Of a stretch of DNA of 64,000 bases, positions 27,369-35,841 are shown in pieces. Position 1 is the first letter of the stretch. Each line of letters opens with the position of its first letter. The translations under genes were made by a program, and so were the position numbers. Source of the stretch: Paenibacillus sp. PL2-23 (GTDB lineage Bacteria; Bacillota; Bacilli; Paenibacillales; Paenibacillaceae); assembly GCF_040834005.1 (NCBI RefSeq), contig NZ_CP162129.1, forward strand, positions 323,501 to 387,500, given 5' to 3'. The notes beneath the pieces were generated by a model that worked only from the letters and a program-made list of their open reading frames with translations, made no database searches and was not told where the DNA came from.

Positions 27369-28471
27369 AATTTGTGTCTACTATATTGACAGAGATCCAA
27401 AGATCGCCGCCTTTGTCGATAGTAACAAAGAGCGGGCGAAAGAGCTGTCCTTGCAATATGGAGGCGCTGTATATGCATCTCTAGACGACGCGCTAAAGAA
27501 CGAAACATTTGATGCAGTAACAGTTGCTACACCTAGTGGGCTTCACGGTGAGGCTGTTATCAAAGCTGCTAGTTACGGGAAGCATTCAATTGTCGAGAAG
27601 CCTATTGATGTTAGCATAGATGCGGCGAAGAATATGATTAGAGAGTGTCGCAAAAATAACGTCTATCTTTCCTGCATCCTCCAACACAGATTTGATAGTT
27701 CTACGAGAATCGTGAGACAAATGATGAACGACGGTTTGTTGGGTCAATTAATCTTCATTCATGCCAGCCTTAACATCAACAGGCCACGAGAATACTACAA
27801 GAATAGCGAATGGCGTGGGACGTTTGAACTTGATGGTGGTGGGGTACTTATGAACCAAGCTATACATTACGTCGACTTGCTATATCACCTGGGGGGAGAG
27901 GTAGAGGATGTCTTCTCTATCCAGGCCAATCTTTCGCACGATTATCTTGCGGTCGAAGACGTTGTGTCCGCAACACTGCGTTTTAGAAACGGTGCCATTG
28001 GTACCCTTAACGCTACAACAAGCGCTCCCACAAAGATAGGTTCTAGGATGGAAATTGTCTGTGAAAATGGGTATTGCGTTATAGAGGATCACCAACTTGT
28101 TCGCTTATCCTTGTATGATACAGAGAAGAACCCGATCAAGACGAGTCTTTCCAACCATAATGTGGAGGAGCCATCTAGTCATCATTTGCAGTTTCAAGAC
28201 TTTTTCACTTCTATACTAAACCGCAGAGAACCGCTGGTAACTGGGGAAGAAGGGATGGTTTCCTTGCATTTAGTCCATCATATATACAGTTCCGCCCATA
28301 CAAACCAAATGGTTTCTCTCAAAGAGAACTGTATCTGATCCTGTTTGTTGCCACATTGGTTGGCGGAGAAATCATGGATTTTCGTCACTTCTGCTGGCGG
28401 AGGAAATCGATCATTCTCACCGACAATAGCCTAATGCCTTCTGTACAATGACGGAGGATTAGGCTATTCTT

Positions 28472-29143
28472 ATGCAAAAAAAGAAGATGCTCTTGGACCT
28501 TTGGCGGGACCCCAAGAGCATCAACACGACTCACATGAATAAAATACTTCTTTTCGGGCGTTCTTGCAAGTCCTATGCCGATTTATTTCAAGATCGTGCC
28601 CCAAATGTCGTCATCTGTTGTGACGACTGCAAGGTTACGATGCATAAACATGGCCGATACTTTCGGTCGGTCACAACAAAACAGAAAATGAGGACGATAC
28701 CGATCTACCGATGGCTTTGTCCGATCTGCCGGAAAACCCTTTCTTTGCTCCCAGATTTCCTTGTTCCATGGGCAAGATTTGCAACCTATATCCGCGAATC
28801 CGCAGTGATGAGAAAGCTGCGCGGAAAGGCTTATGGCAGCATTGCGCAGTCGATCACAGCGGAGAACGTTAGAGTATCCCGTTGTACGGTGAAGCGTTGG
28901 TGGAAACGACATCTCCACAAAGCTTCAGACTTGTCCCTATGGCTTGCCGGACAACTTCTATTTTCCGGATATACGGATGATCTGCTGCGTCATTATCCGA
29001 ACCCGGTTTCTTCGAGTCCGGTAGAAACAGCGAAATGGTTACGAACCATACTCCCCTTATTCAGTCGCAAGCCTGCCTCGCTCCGCGGCTACTGGTCATG
29101 CCTCCATTCCAATTCCAAGATACCAAGACACTTGTTCCTTTAA
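28472..29143 (+). CDS. DUF6431-like protein, transposon copy 2
   Basis: A 223-residue protein with RBS GGAGG upstream. Cys pairs CCDDCK and RWLCPICRKTLSLLPDFLVPW suggest zinc binding. A helix-turn-helix-like segment SVAQSIT-type (GSIAQSITAENVRVSRCTVK) follows, and RWWKRHLHKAS. Same position and Cys/LPD-LVP pattern as the copy-1 protein, though sequences are otherwise divergent. Likely a DNA-binding accessory of the transposon; function unproven. Confidence 0.6.
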   Translation: MQKKKMLLDLWRDPKSINTTHMNKILLFGRSCKSYADLFQDRAPNVVICCDDCKVTMHKHGRYFRSVTTKQKMRTIPIYRWLCPICRKTLSLLPDFLVPWARFATYIRESAVMRKLRGKAYGSIAQSITAENVRVSRCTVKRWWKRHLHKASDLSLWLAGQLLFSGYTDDLLRHYPNPVSSSPVETAKWLRTILPLFSRKPASLRGYWSCLHSNSKIPRHLFL

Positions 29144-29597
29144 GGACCGCAGATGCCGTCCCGACAACCACCGAAGCGAATGCCCATCGCCGGTGAAATG
29201 ATGGCAATCTCCGTCATCCATGCACCTCCAACGCCCGAATCCCACAAGATTTGCATTCTCCCCCCGTTCTAAGGGCCGTGAGATACTCTCTGATGAACAC
29301 ATACAGAGAGGAGAAACAAAGATGGAAAACCAACAAAGACAAGCGATCGCTAACTTTCGGTACGGCCTGATCGCGCCGCTCGTTAGCCGAAAGCTTATGG
29401 TGCTACAAGATGTCAAGACAGTTATTTTCATATAGTTAAGGTGTGAAATGAATCACAAAGGTTTTGTGAAGCTTCAATATAGCGGGTTGTACACCTCGCC
29501 TGAGATGGAATAAAGGTTAATAATTCCCAGTATGATGTTGTCCACCTGTGGAGGACAAAGCCCAAGCGAAGGCGCGGGAGGAAAGCTTCTTCCTCCA

Positions 29598-30526
29598 TTA
29601 TTCAGATGTGGATTTAAGCACGACTTCACGGTTGTACACAGCAGCTGGTGTGTGTTTCTGCAGGGACTGGTGCGGCAGGTAATAGTTGTGGAGATGAATA
29701 TAGCTACGGATGCCGTTCCGCACCTCACGCGGGCTGCTGTAATCGTTCAGATAGATCTCGTTGTACTTCAGACTGCGCCAAAACCGTTCGATGGCGATAT
29801 TATCGGTTGCGCGACCTTTACCATCCATACTAATGCGAACGTCGTTCTCTTTTAACAAATCAATGTACTGTGGACTTGTGAAATGACTCCCTTGATCACT
29901 GTTCACAATGTCTGGCTTGCGCATTGCCAGTGCCGTTTCATCGTCTCGAGCACAAAACCAATCTCTAGGCTCTGGTCCAGTTGCCAGTCAACGATATAAC
30001 GGGAATACCAGTCTATAATGGCGTATAAGTACATCCAGCCCTGCTTCAACCGAACATAGGTGATGTCCACACTCCAGACCTGCTCCGGCTCTGTAATCGC
30101 CAATTTACGCAGCAGATACGGATAGATCCGATGTTGAAGATCACGTTTGCTCAAGTTCGGGCCAGGGTAAATTGCCATGATTCCCATTTCTCGCATATAG
30201 CGCCTTACGGTATTTTCATGAACCTTGTCGTTCTCCCGATTCATAATCGAAGCGATCGTGCGATAGCCCATGAACGGGTGCTTTGTGTAAAGCTCATCAA
30301 TTCGGTGCTTGAGGCGTACTTCCTCCGGAGATGGAGGCACCGGCTTGTAATACAGGCTGGAGCGGTTCAGGCTTAAGAGATCCGCTTGTACGAAGATGGA
30401 GTGCTCTAGGCAGTCCCATTCCAATAAACCAACACGCTCATCACGGGATAGATTAGAGGCCAGATTTTTTTTTGAGCCACGACAATTGGGTCGATAATCT
30501 GCCCACCTCGCCGTAGAGTTCGTCAA
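29598..30526 (-). pseudogene. IS3-family OrfB with a 1-nt frameshift
   Basis: The first part (30526-29903) carries YTKHPFMGYRTIASIMNREN, VWSVDITYVRLKQGWMYLY (Asp) and IIDWYSRYIVDWQL. Near 29920 the frame shifts from HWQCAS to LAMRKPDIVNSDQGSHFTSP (second Asp), then RATDNIAIERFWRSLKYNEI (Glu) and HQSLQKHTPAAVY. One base appears lost just before GCACTGGCAATG. Unless this is an error, the element cannot make its own transposase. The orfA-orfB overlap has a run of nine A (minus strand; T9 at 30465-30473), the usual programmed -1 slip site. Confidence 0.85.
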
Positions 30527-30746
30527 TTTGCTGTTCGTATTCCTGTTTCATTTTCGTGATGCCTTTATGATCATCGACAAACAATTGAGAAAGGTTTTGA
30601 ACGGCTTCTGATTTCCACCGGTTGAGGACATTTGTATGAATGCCTTCCTCCGTTGCGATCTGTGACACCGTCTTTTCTTCCTTCAGAATTTCCAGTACAA
30701 TGCGTGCCTTCTCTTCTGGGCTGAACTTTCTTCTGCTGGTCGTCAT
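30453..30746 (-). CDS. IS3-family OrfA (element 2)
   Basis: A 97-residue HTH protein: RRKFSPEEKARIVLEILKEE, TEEGIHTNVLNRWKSEAVQN, and a coiled-coil end QQIDELYGEVGRLSTQLSWL. It ends in KKKSGL at the A9 slippery run where fusion to OrfB would occur. Intact. Confidence 0.92.
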   Translation of the reverse strand: MTTSRRKFSPEEKARIVLEILKEEKTVSQIATEEGIHTNVLNRWKSEAVQNLSQLFVDDHKGITKMKQEYEQQIDELYGEVGRLSTQLSWLKKKSGL

Positions 30747-32103
30747 ACAACTAAGAAACTCCTTTTTTGCTGTCTAGATTATATGTAGCATTATAGCTCG
30801 AACCGGGCGAGCAGATGGCGCTGATGCGGGACATTGCAAGCCATGTGTACGACACGCCGGATGGAGGACAAAAACGGATTAGTCTTCGGACGCTAGAGAG
30901 ATACGTTCAAGCTTACCGCACCGGCGGATGGGAGGCGCTTGTTCCCTCTGTACGCTCGGACAAGCTTACCGCGCGTGACATCCCGGATGATGTATTGCAG
31001 AAGGCGATGGCGTTGAAAGAGGAACAGCCGGGCCGCAGCGTCCGGCAGATCATTGCAATCCTGGAGCTTGCGCGGTACATCGAGGCCGGGCAGCTGAAAG
31101 AGAGCACACTCAGCAAACAGCTCCGGCGTCGGGGTATGACACGAAAGGCGTTGACAAAGACGGGCTGGAGTGAGTTCCGACGCTTTGAAGCGAAACACCG
31201 GAATGCACTATGGCAAGGGGATGTGCAACACACCCTGTATTTGCCCCATCCACAGAAGCCGGGCAAGAAGACGATGGCATATTTGGTGATCTTCATCGAC
31301 GATTATTCCCGTTTCGTCGTCCATGGTCAGTTTTACTTGGAGGAACGTGTGGCCAGACTCGAGGATTGCTTGAAGAAGGCGATTCTAAAGCACGGCATTC
31401 CGGAAGTGATCTACGTCGATAACGGCGCGATCTATGCTTCCCACCACTTTGAGCGGATTTGCGGACGGCTCGGAACCGAGCTTCGGCACTTGAAGGTTGG
31501 GCGGCCAGAGGGTCACGGTAAACAAGAGAAGTTCTTTCGTTTCGTCGACCAGAGCTTTGTTCCGGAGGCGTACGACCTCATCGAGAGCGGAAAGATTACG
31601 TCCCTCGCCGACCTTAATCGCTTCTTTGCCGCTTGGCTCGAGGTCGCATACCACCAGAAGGTGCACAACAGCTTCAAACAACGCCCGGTGGATCGATACC
31701 AGAAGGATGATCACCCGATTCGTACGATGCCGCCGGATGAACTGGTACAGGTGTTCTTGCTGGAGGAGGAGCGCAAGGTCGATAAAACCGGCTGTATCTC
31801 CTTGCTCGGCCAGAAGTTCGAGGTGGAGTCGAGGCTTGCAGGCACTACAGTCCAGATCCGCTTCGATCCTCACGATCTAGCGCTCATCCAAGTGTGGAAG
31901 GATGAGAAGCGTTACGAGGACGCGGTGCCGCTCAAGCTGCGAGATCCAGAGCAGCGCGAGTTTTCTAAAGAAGAAGCCGAGGCGCCGAAAGCTCCGAAGA
32001 CCGGATTAAATTATGTCGAATTGCTTCATGCAGAGCATCGCCGGCAGCTGCGCGAGACCGATCGTTCTGCCTTCACTGCGGTAATACAGGAGGAGATGGG
32101 GTC

Positions 32104-32907
32104 ATGATCCGGAACTTCTTCGGGTTGGAACGCATCCCCTTCACGCGGGAAGTGGAAACCCGGCATCTGCATCGATCGGAGCGGTTTGAAGAATGTGTGG
32201 CAAGGCTGCAGTACATGGTCATGACACGATCGATTGGCTACGTAACCGGCGAGATCGGGTGCGGGAAGTCCACGGTCATCCGTGCGCTAAAGGACCGATT
32301 GGACGCGAACAAATACCGGTTTCTGTATCTGTCCGACGCCAATCTGAAGCCACGGGATTTCTACCGAGAGCTGCTGCACCATTTTGGATTGACGCCGAGC
32401 TTCCTACGGAGTGAAGCAAAACGGCAGTTTCAGCACCTGGTTTGGGATCTGTATGAAAACCAACAAAAGGTCGCGATTGTGGTCGTAGATGAGGCTCACC
32501 TGCTCTCCGGGGATATGCTGCAGGAAATTCGGTTCCTTACGAATTTCCAGATGGACTCGGTGTCGCCGCTCGCTTTGATCCTCGTGGGACAACCCGAGTT
32601 GCAGGCAACGTTGCAGCTCCGGATCTTTCGCCCGATTACCCAGCGGATGAACGTGCGATTCCATCTGGAAAGTTTATCTGCTCAGGAGACACGCGACTAC
32701 ATTGGCCACCAGCTCGAAGTTGCGGGCAGCACCCATCCCGTATTTACCACGGAAGCGATGGACGCGATTTACGCACATACCCGGGGCATTAGCCGAGAGA
32801 TTAACAATGTGTGTACCGCCGCTTTACTGGATGCGGTCGTCCGAAAAGACAAGTTGATCGATGCCCTGCATATTAGCCGAGTGCTCAGTGAGTTCCATGA
32901 AGAGTGA
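32104..32907 (+). CDS. ExeA/TniB-like AAA ATPase, transposon copy 2
   Basis: A 267-residue ATPase starting at the ATGA overlap with the transposase stop. It begins MIRNFFGLERIPFTREVE. Walker A TGEIGCGKSTVIRAL, Walker B VVVDEAHLLSGDML, sensor-like VGQPELQATLQLR. Same layout as the copy-1 ATPase (12053) with clear divergence. Probable target-selection partner of the DDE transposase. Confidence 0.88.
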   Translation: MIRNFFGLERIPFTREVETRHLHRSERFEECVARLQYMVMTRSIGYVTGEIGCGKSTVIRALKDRLDANKYRFLYLSDANLKPRDFYRELLHHFGLTPSFLRSEAKRQFQHLVWDLYENQQKVAIVVVDEAHLLSGDMLQEIRFLTNFQMDSVSPLALILVGQPELQATLQLRIFRPITQRMNVRFHLESLSAQETRDYIGHQLEVAGSTHPVFTTEAMDAIYAHTRGISREINNVCTAALLDAVVRKDKLIDALHISRVLSEFHEE

Positions 32908-32914
32908 GGTGACG

Positions 32915-33142
32915 ATGAACATGCATGAGCTGCGATTTCACGAGGAAACACGACGCTGGAGAGTGTATAATGGCCGGAAACAGCTGTACCCGCTACATTG
33001 TGGAGATGCAATGCTGTTTCAAGTGGGAGAAACGTTTATTCCGACGAACGTAGAGTTGGATACAGAGTGGTATGTGAAGTTCGGGGATACACGATTTTGG
33101 CTACACCGAAAAGCCGCATACAAAGTGATGATGTTAAGCTGA
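32915..33142 (+). CDS. Small DUF5348-like protein, transposon copy 2
   Basis: A 75-residue protein from ATG 32915 with GTGAGGTG upstream. Core WRVYNGRKQLYPLHCGDAML and ELDTEWYVKFGDTRFWLHRK parallels the copy-1 protein. Both have a PLHCGD/PVYCGE turn and a C-terminal W-Y-V...TRF block. Function unknown; a DNA- or protein-binding beta fold is plausible. Confidence 0.65.
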   Translation: MNMHELRFHEETRRWRVYNGRKQLYPLHCGDAMLFQVGETFIPTNVELDTEWYVKFGDTRFWLHRKAAYKVMMLS

Positions 33143-33144
33143 GG

Positions 33145-33168
33145 CCTGCTCTTCGAAGCAGGTTTTTT
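33145..33168 (+). terminator. Terminator after transposon copy 2 genes
   Basis: CCTGCT (33145-33150) pairs with AGCAGG (33157-33162), followed by TTTTTT, three bases after the last stop codon. Confidence 0.8.
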
Positions 33169-33200
33169 CTTGCTTGTGGGGAAGTTAATTTGAAGCCGGA

Positions 33201-33259
33201 TTCGGAACCGCCAATGGCGGTGACGAAAACAAAAAGCCACCGCCATTGGCGGTTCCGAA
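33201..33259. repeat. 22-bp perfect inverted repeat at the transposon right end
   Basis: 33201-33222 and 33238-33259 are perfect inverted copies (core GGAACCGCCAATGGCGG) with a 15-bp gap. Related GGCGG boxes occur near the left end at 28361 and 28394. Likely transposase-binding sites of the element. Confidence 0.65.
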
Positions 33260-33282
33260 TTGACCGTCAATGAAAGTGGCCG

Positions 33283-34620
33283 ATGACATTATACAAGAGA
33301 GATGAATTTTCAAAGTTCGTTGCACCTGCACTAAAGGAAATACCTCATAATCCAGTACCAGTTCGGGAGGCTTTTTTTGCTGGAGTTCCCAAGGAAGCAT
33401 CTTTAATGGAGAAGGTAATTGGTTTAGGTAAAAAAGCTCGTTTAAATGCAATTAACGCAGCGGAAGAGGCATTTAACAGTGCTGTCCGTCATCATCAAAT
33501 GATGGTTCAACATATTGAAGAGATTATAAAGGAAAACGAAGCTATCCTTACAATTGCTAAGGATAAATACGATAATGAAAGAAATTCATACCTAAAAGAA
33601 ATTGAGGAACACAATAAATCAATAGACGAATTTAAATTCACTTATTTTAATGGTGATAAAGAGGCTGTTGAAGCTTATAACAATATGGTCCTTGAACGAT
33701 CAAATTATAGTGATATTTTCCCGCAAGATTTCAACCTATTTTACATAACAGAGAGCAAAGAACTATTGGTTGAATATGAGATACCAAATGTTTCGGTAGT
33801 TCCTGAAAACAAAGAATATAAGTATACACAGAGTAAGGACGAAATTAAGGGCACGGCTTTTAAGCCTAAAGAAATAAATGAAATCTATTCTTCTCTTGTT
33901 GCTTCGATTGCTTTACGCACCTTAGATGAACTTTTTGAAGCAGATCAAGGCAATGTTATTAATTCCATAGTGTTTAATGGAGTCGTATCTACAGTAGACC
34001 CCGGTACGGGGCTCGATATTCGACCTTGTCTTCTGACAATCCAGACAAGAAAAGAAGAGTTTATGAAATTTGATTTAAGCCGAGTAGATGTCCTAGCATG
34101 TGTTAAAGGACTTAAAGCACAAATTTCACCTTCAATAACTGAACTAACTCCGGTAAAACCAATAGTTGATTTAGTTATGTACGACAAACGTTTTGTGGAT
34201 GAAAGGGACGTGTTATCCGGTTTAGATAATAGACCGAATTTATTGGATATGGATCCTTTTGATTTTGAACATCTGGTCTGCAATCTTTTTTCGAAGATTG
34301 GGCTAGAGTCTAAACTTACTCGTTCAAGCAGAGATGGCGGTGTTGATGTAATTGCATTTGACCCTCGACCAGTATTTGGAGGTAAGTACGTAATTCAAGC
34401 AAAAAGATACAAAAATACAGTTGAAGTAGCTGCTGTACGGGACTTGTATGGCACAATGATGAATGAAAACGCTTCTAAGGGCATATTAGTCACAACATCA
34501 ACTTATGGACCAGATGCACGTAGTTTTGCTAAGGATAAACCTATTGAATTAATTGACGGGCGAGTCCTGTTACATATGCTTGAGGAACAGGGAGTGCAAG
34601 CCAAGATAACTATTAGTTAA
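33283..34620 (+). CDS. Mrr-type restriction endonuclease, N-terminus possibly cut by transposon
   Basis: A 445-residue protein. Residues about 55-140 form a long coiled coil (NAINAAEEAFNSAVRHHQMM, ENEAILTIAKDKYDNERNSY). The C-terminus is an Mrr_cat PD-(D/E)xK nuclease: DPFDFEHLVCNLFSKIGLES, SRDGGVDVIAFDPR, YVIQAKRYKNTVEVAAVRDL and KGILVTTSTYGPDARSFA, with catalytic Asp and Q-x-K around 350-372. Such enzymes cut modified or foreign DNA. The ATG used lies inside the last 6 bp of the transposon and has no RBS, so the native 5' end was probably lost. AT-rich compared with what follows. Confidence 0.8.
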   Translation: MTLYKRDEFSKFVAPALKEIPHNPVPVREAFFAGVPKEASLMEKVIGLGKKARLNAINAAEEAFNSAVRHHQMMVQHIEEIIKENEAILTIAKDKYDNERNSYLKEIEEHNKSIDEFKFTYFNGDKEAVEAYNNMVLERSNYSDIFPQDFNLFYITESKELLVEYEIPNVSVVPENKEYKYTQSKDEIKGTAFKPKEINEIYSSLVASIALRTLDELFEADQGNVINSIVFNGVVSTVDPGTGLDIRPCLLTIQTRKEEFMKFDLSRVDVLACVKGLKAQISPSITELTPVKPIVDLVMYDKRFVDERDVLSGLDNRPNLLDMDPFDFEHLVCNLFSKIGLESKLTRSSRDGGVDVIAFDPRPVFGGKYVIQAKRYKNTVEVAAVRDLYGTMMNENASKGILVTTSTYGPDARSFAKDKPIELIDGRVLLHMLEEQGVQAKITIS

Positions 34621-34690
34621 ATTACTAAGAATATTTGAACGGAAAATTTGATCACAAAAGATGGTTTGTTTGTATCAAAAGCTCGCAATC

Positions 34691-35051
34691 TTCCCCGCTC
34701 GTTGCATCGAGAACGAGATACTTATGTATCTTCGCAGCTTGAAAAAGACGCGCAAGGACGTATCCTTGCACGATCCGATCGGCACGAACAAAGAGGGGAA
34801 CGAGATCACGTTGATCGACTTCTTCGGTACGGAGTCCGATGACGTGGCTAAGCCGATCCTTCCGATATAAGTTTTCTTCGAAAACATTGTAAGTGCAGCT
34901 CAAGATCGTGAAGAGCAAGATTTACAAGAATCTAGACATATTGGATGACAGGGAGAAGGAAGTTGTTATCGGCCGCTTCGGGCTGGTGCATGGCGGGGAT
35001 GAGTGGACGCAGCGGGAGATTGCGCAGGAGCTGGGGAACTCTCGGGTATAA
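34691..35051 (+). pseudogene. sigK: Sporulation sigma factor SigK remnant
   Basis: The first block (34691-34870) reads [40 protein letters not shown] and GTESDDVA, matching sigma-K region 2-3. After ~40 unrelated bases a second block in another frame (34893-35051) reads [31 protein letters not shown] and [13 protein letters not shown], and then stops before the region 4.2 recognition helix. The N-terminus and C-terminus are absent. A true sigK must exist elsewhere if the host sporulates. The fragment lies at the border between the mobile island and the GC-richer backbone. Confidence 0.88.
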
Positions 35052-35105
35052 TTGCTGCTATGGTATAATTTGAATATATGCTTCGCACTGGAGGCTGAGG
35101 TTGGG

Positions 35106-35282
35106 ATGAATCGCACAGAAGACCTAGGTAAGTTAATTAAACTGACAGGAGATCGTGCAAAATTAGACGCAAAAGCAAATGACACCTACATCGTTTATAA
35201 AACCAGGGAAGGTGCAATTGTAAAAGAATACAGCAATGGCGATATAGTTCGAATGAACGATCAGGATTTCCAACATAAATGA
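35106..35282 (+). CDS. Small protein of unknown function, 58 residues
   Basis: From ATG 35106, with GGAGGCTGAGG 5-15 nt upstream and a TATAAT about 45 bp before, reads MNRTEDLGKLIKLTGDRAKL and later NDTYIVYKTREGAIVKEYSN, GDIVRMNDQDF. It is a charged, soluble, beta-hairpin-like protein. I do not recognise the family. The good RBS and promoter-like box favour a real gene. Confidence 0.5.
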   Translation: MNRTEDLGKLIKLTGDRAKLDAKANDTYIVYKTREGAIVKEYSNGDIVRMNDQDFQHK

Positions 35283-35732
35283 TCCCTTGGCTACCATGTT
35301 TGTGTTTGCAGGAAAAAATAGCAGTGGATTGGACGCAAATAAAGCAGTACACGCCAGAATTTATAACATTTTCGCGCGGTTCGAACGCCACGACGCTAAC
35401 GGACAAAAAATGAGCTTAGAGCTCGAATATAGCGTTTTTCAGCCTGTAACGGTCAAATTTGACGCTTAGCCCTCCTAAACGCACCGACTTTACCTCAATT
35501 GTCGTTCTAACATACGAAAATGTCCGTTACAACTTTGGATGGCCGATTAGACTAGTCTAAAGGATTTTTTTGACTGTTAGAAGCCCGGTCGAGATGATGA
35601 CGAGGGCGAAAGTTTTAATCAAGGATGCCCTCAGGCGTTTTTCTTGCATCGCGTTGTGTGTCCACAACGTCAAAAGGGGAGATCGGCCTGTCCCTGGATT
35701 GATCTTATCCTCATACACCAAATAACATAACA
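35283..35732. other. Intergenic stretch at island/backbone transition
   Basis: About 450 bases with only short frames of no recognisable content (for example 60-codon frames at 35287 plus and 35557 minus). Base composition rises in GC across it. No repeats or RNA gene seen. Confidence 0.4.
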
Positions 35733-35772
35733 GCAGCAACCCTCTGGCATCTGGACGCCAGGGGGTTGCTGC
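35733..35772. terminator. Strong hairpin, likely bidirectional terminator
   Basis: GCAGCAACCCTCTGG pairs with CCAGGGGGTTGCTGC around a short loop. It lies between the island and the leftward small secreted-protein gene. Confidence 0.7.
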
Positions 35773-35841
35773 TTATAGCCCGTTCCAGTGGGGGAGGGGC
35801 ACCAGCCACTAGCATGCAGCCGCGCATATCGCGGCCACCAC

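Larger units (their letters stand above)
26142..27398 (+). mobile_element. IS3-family element inserted in the dehydrogenase gene
   Basis: A 1257-bp element with orfA and orfB, flanked by AAAG on both sides (26138-26141, 27399-27402). The imperfect ~30-bp terminal repeats share ATAGTAGACACA-ATT. Removing the element plus one AAAG restores the host reading frame exactly, which fixes the boundaries. Confidence 0.92.
26055..28338 (+). pseudogene. Gfo/Idh/MocA-family dehydrogenase split by an IS3 element
   Basis: Exon-like parts 26055-26141 and 27403-28338 rejoin in frame if the IS3 and one AAAG repeat are removed. They give ~340 residues starting (GTG) MNNVRVAIIGCGHIGRIHAK, with junction IPTAK/IAAFVDSN. 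Rossmann motif GCGHIG (10-15), TVATPSGLHGE, catalytic-Lys motif VEKPID, and GGGVLMNQAIHYVDLL support the family. Members oxidise sugar hydroxyls with NAD(P)+; WbpB/WlbA-type enzymes act on UDP-uronates, a good fit with ugd in this cluster. The GTG overlaps the regulator stop. Insertion abolishes the full-length product; the distal part could at best be made from an internal start. Confidence 0.88.
29396..30795 (-). mobile_element. IS3-family element (1.4 kb), parent of the MITE
   Basis: GCT flanks both sides (29393-29395, 30796-30798), and removal restores the transposase frame. Terminal repeats share TAT-(G/A)-(G/A)-TGCTACA and AGACAG over ~25 bp. Contains orfA and a frameshifted orfB on the minus strand. 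Confidence 0.92.
29322..32107 (+). pseudogene. Mu/Tn7-type DDE transposase, copy 2, split by IS3
   Basis: Parts 29322-29395 and 30799-32107 rejoin in frame (RKL/EPGEQMALM) to ~460 residues, the same size as copy 1. RBS GAGAGGAG lies upstream. HTH SLRTLERYVQAYRTGGWEAL; catalytic Asp in LWQGDVQHTLY, second Asp in VIYVDNGAIYA, Glu in VGRPEGHGKQEKFFR; beta-barrel VDKTGCISLLGQKFEVE. The IS3 copy lies 25 codons in. Translation could restart at an internal ATG (for example 30815), losing only the extreme N-terminus, so residual activity is conceivable. Confidence 0.85.
28346..33288 (+). mobile_element. Four-gene transposon copy 2, interrupted by IS3
   Basis: Same gene order as copy 1: DUF6431-like, DDE transposase, AAA ATPase, DUF5348-like. 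Candidate ends are TGTTGCCACATTGGTTGGCG (28346) and the inverted TGTCATCGGCCACTTTCATT (complement of 33269-33288). GGCGG-containing repeats occur near both ends. Its transposase gene is split by the IS3 element at 29396-30795. No target duplication was identified, so the limits are approximate. Confidence 0.65.

Noticed and set aside
35287..35469. A 60-codon plus-strand frame after the small protein gene
   Set aside because: No RBS, no recognisable content, and composition like intergenic DNA.
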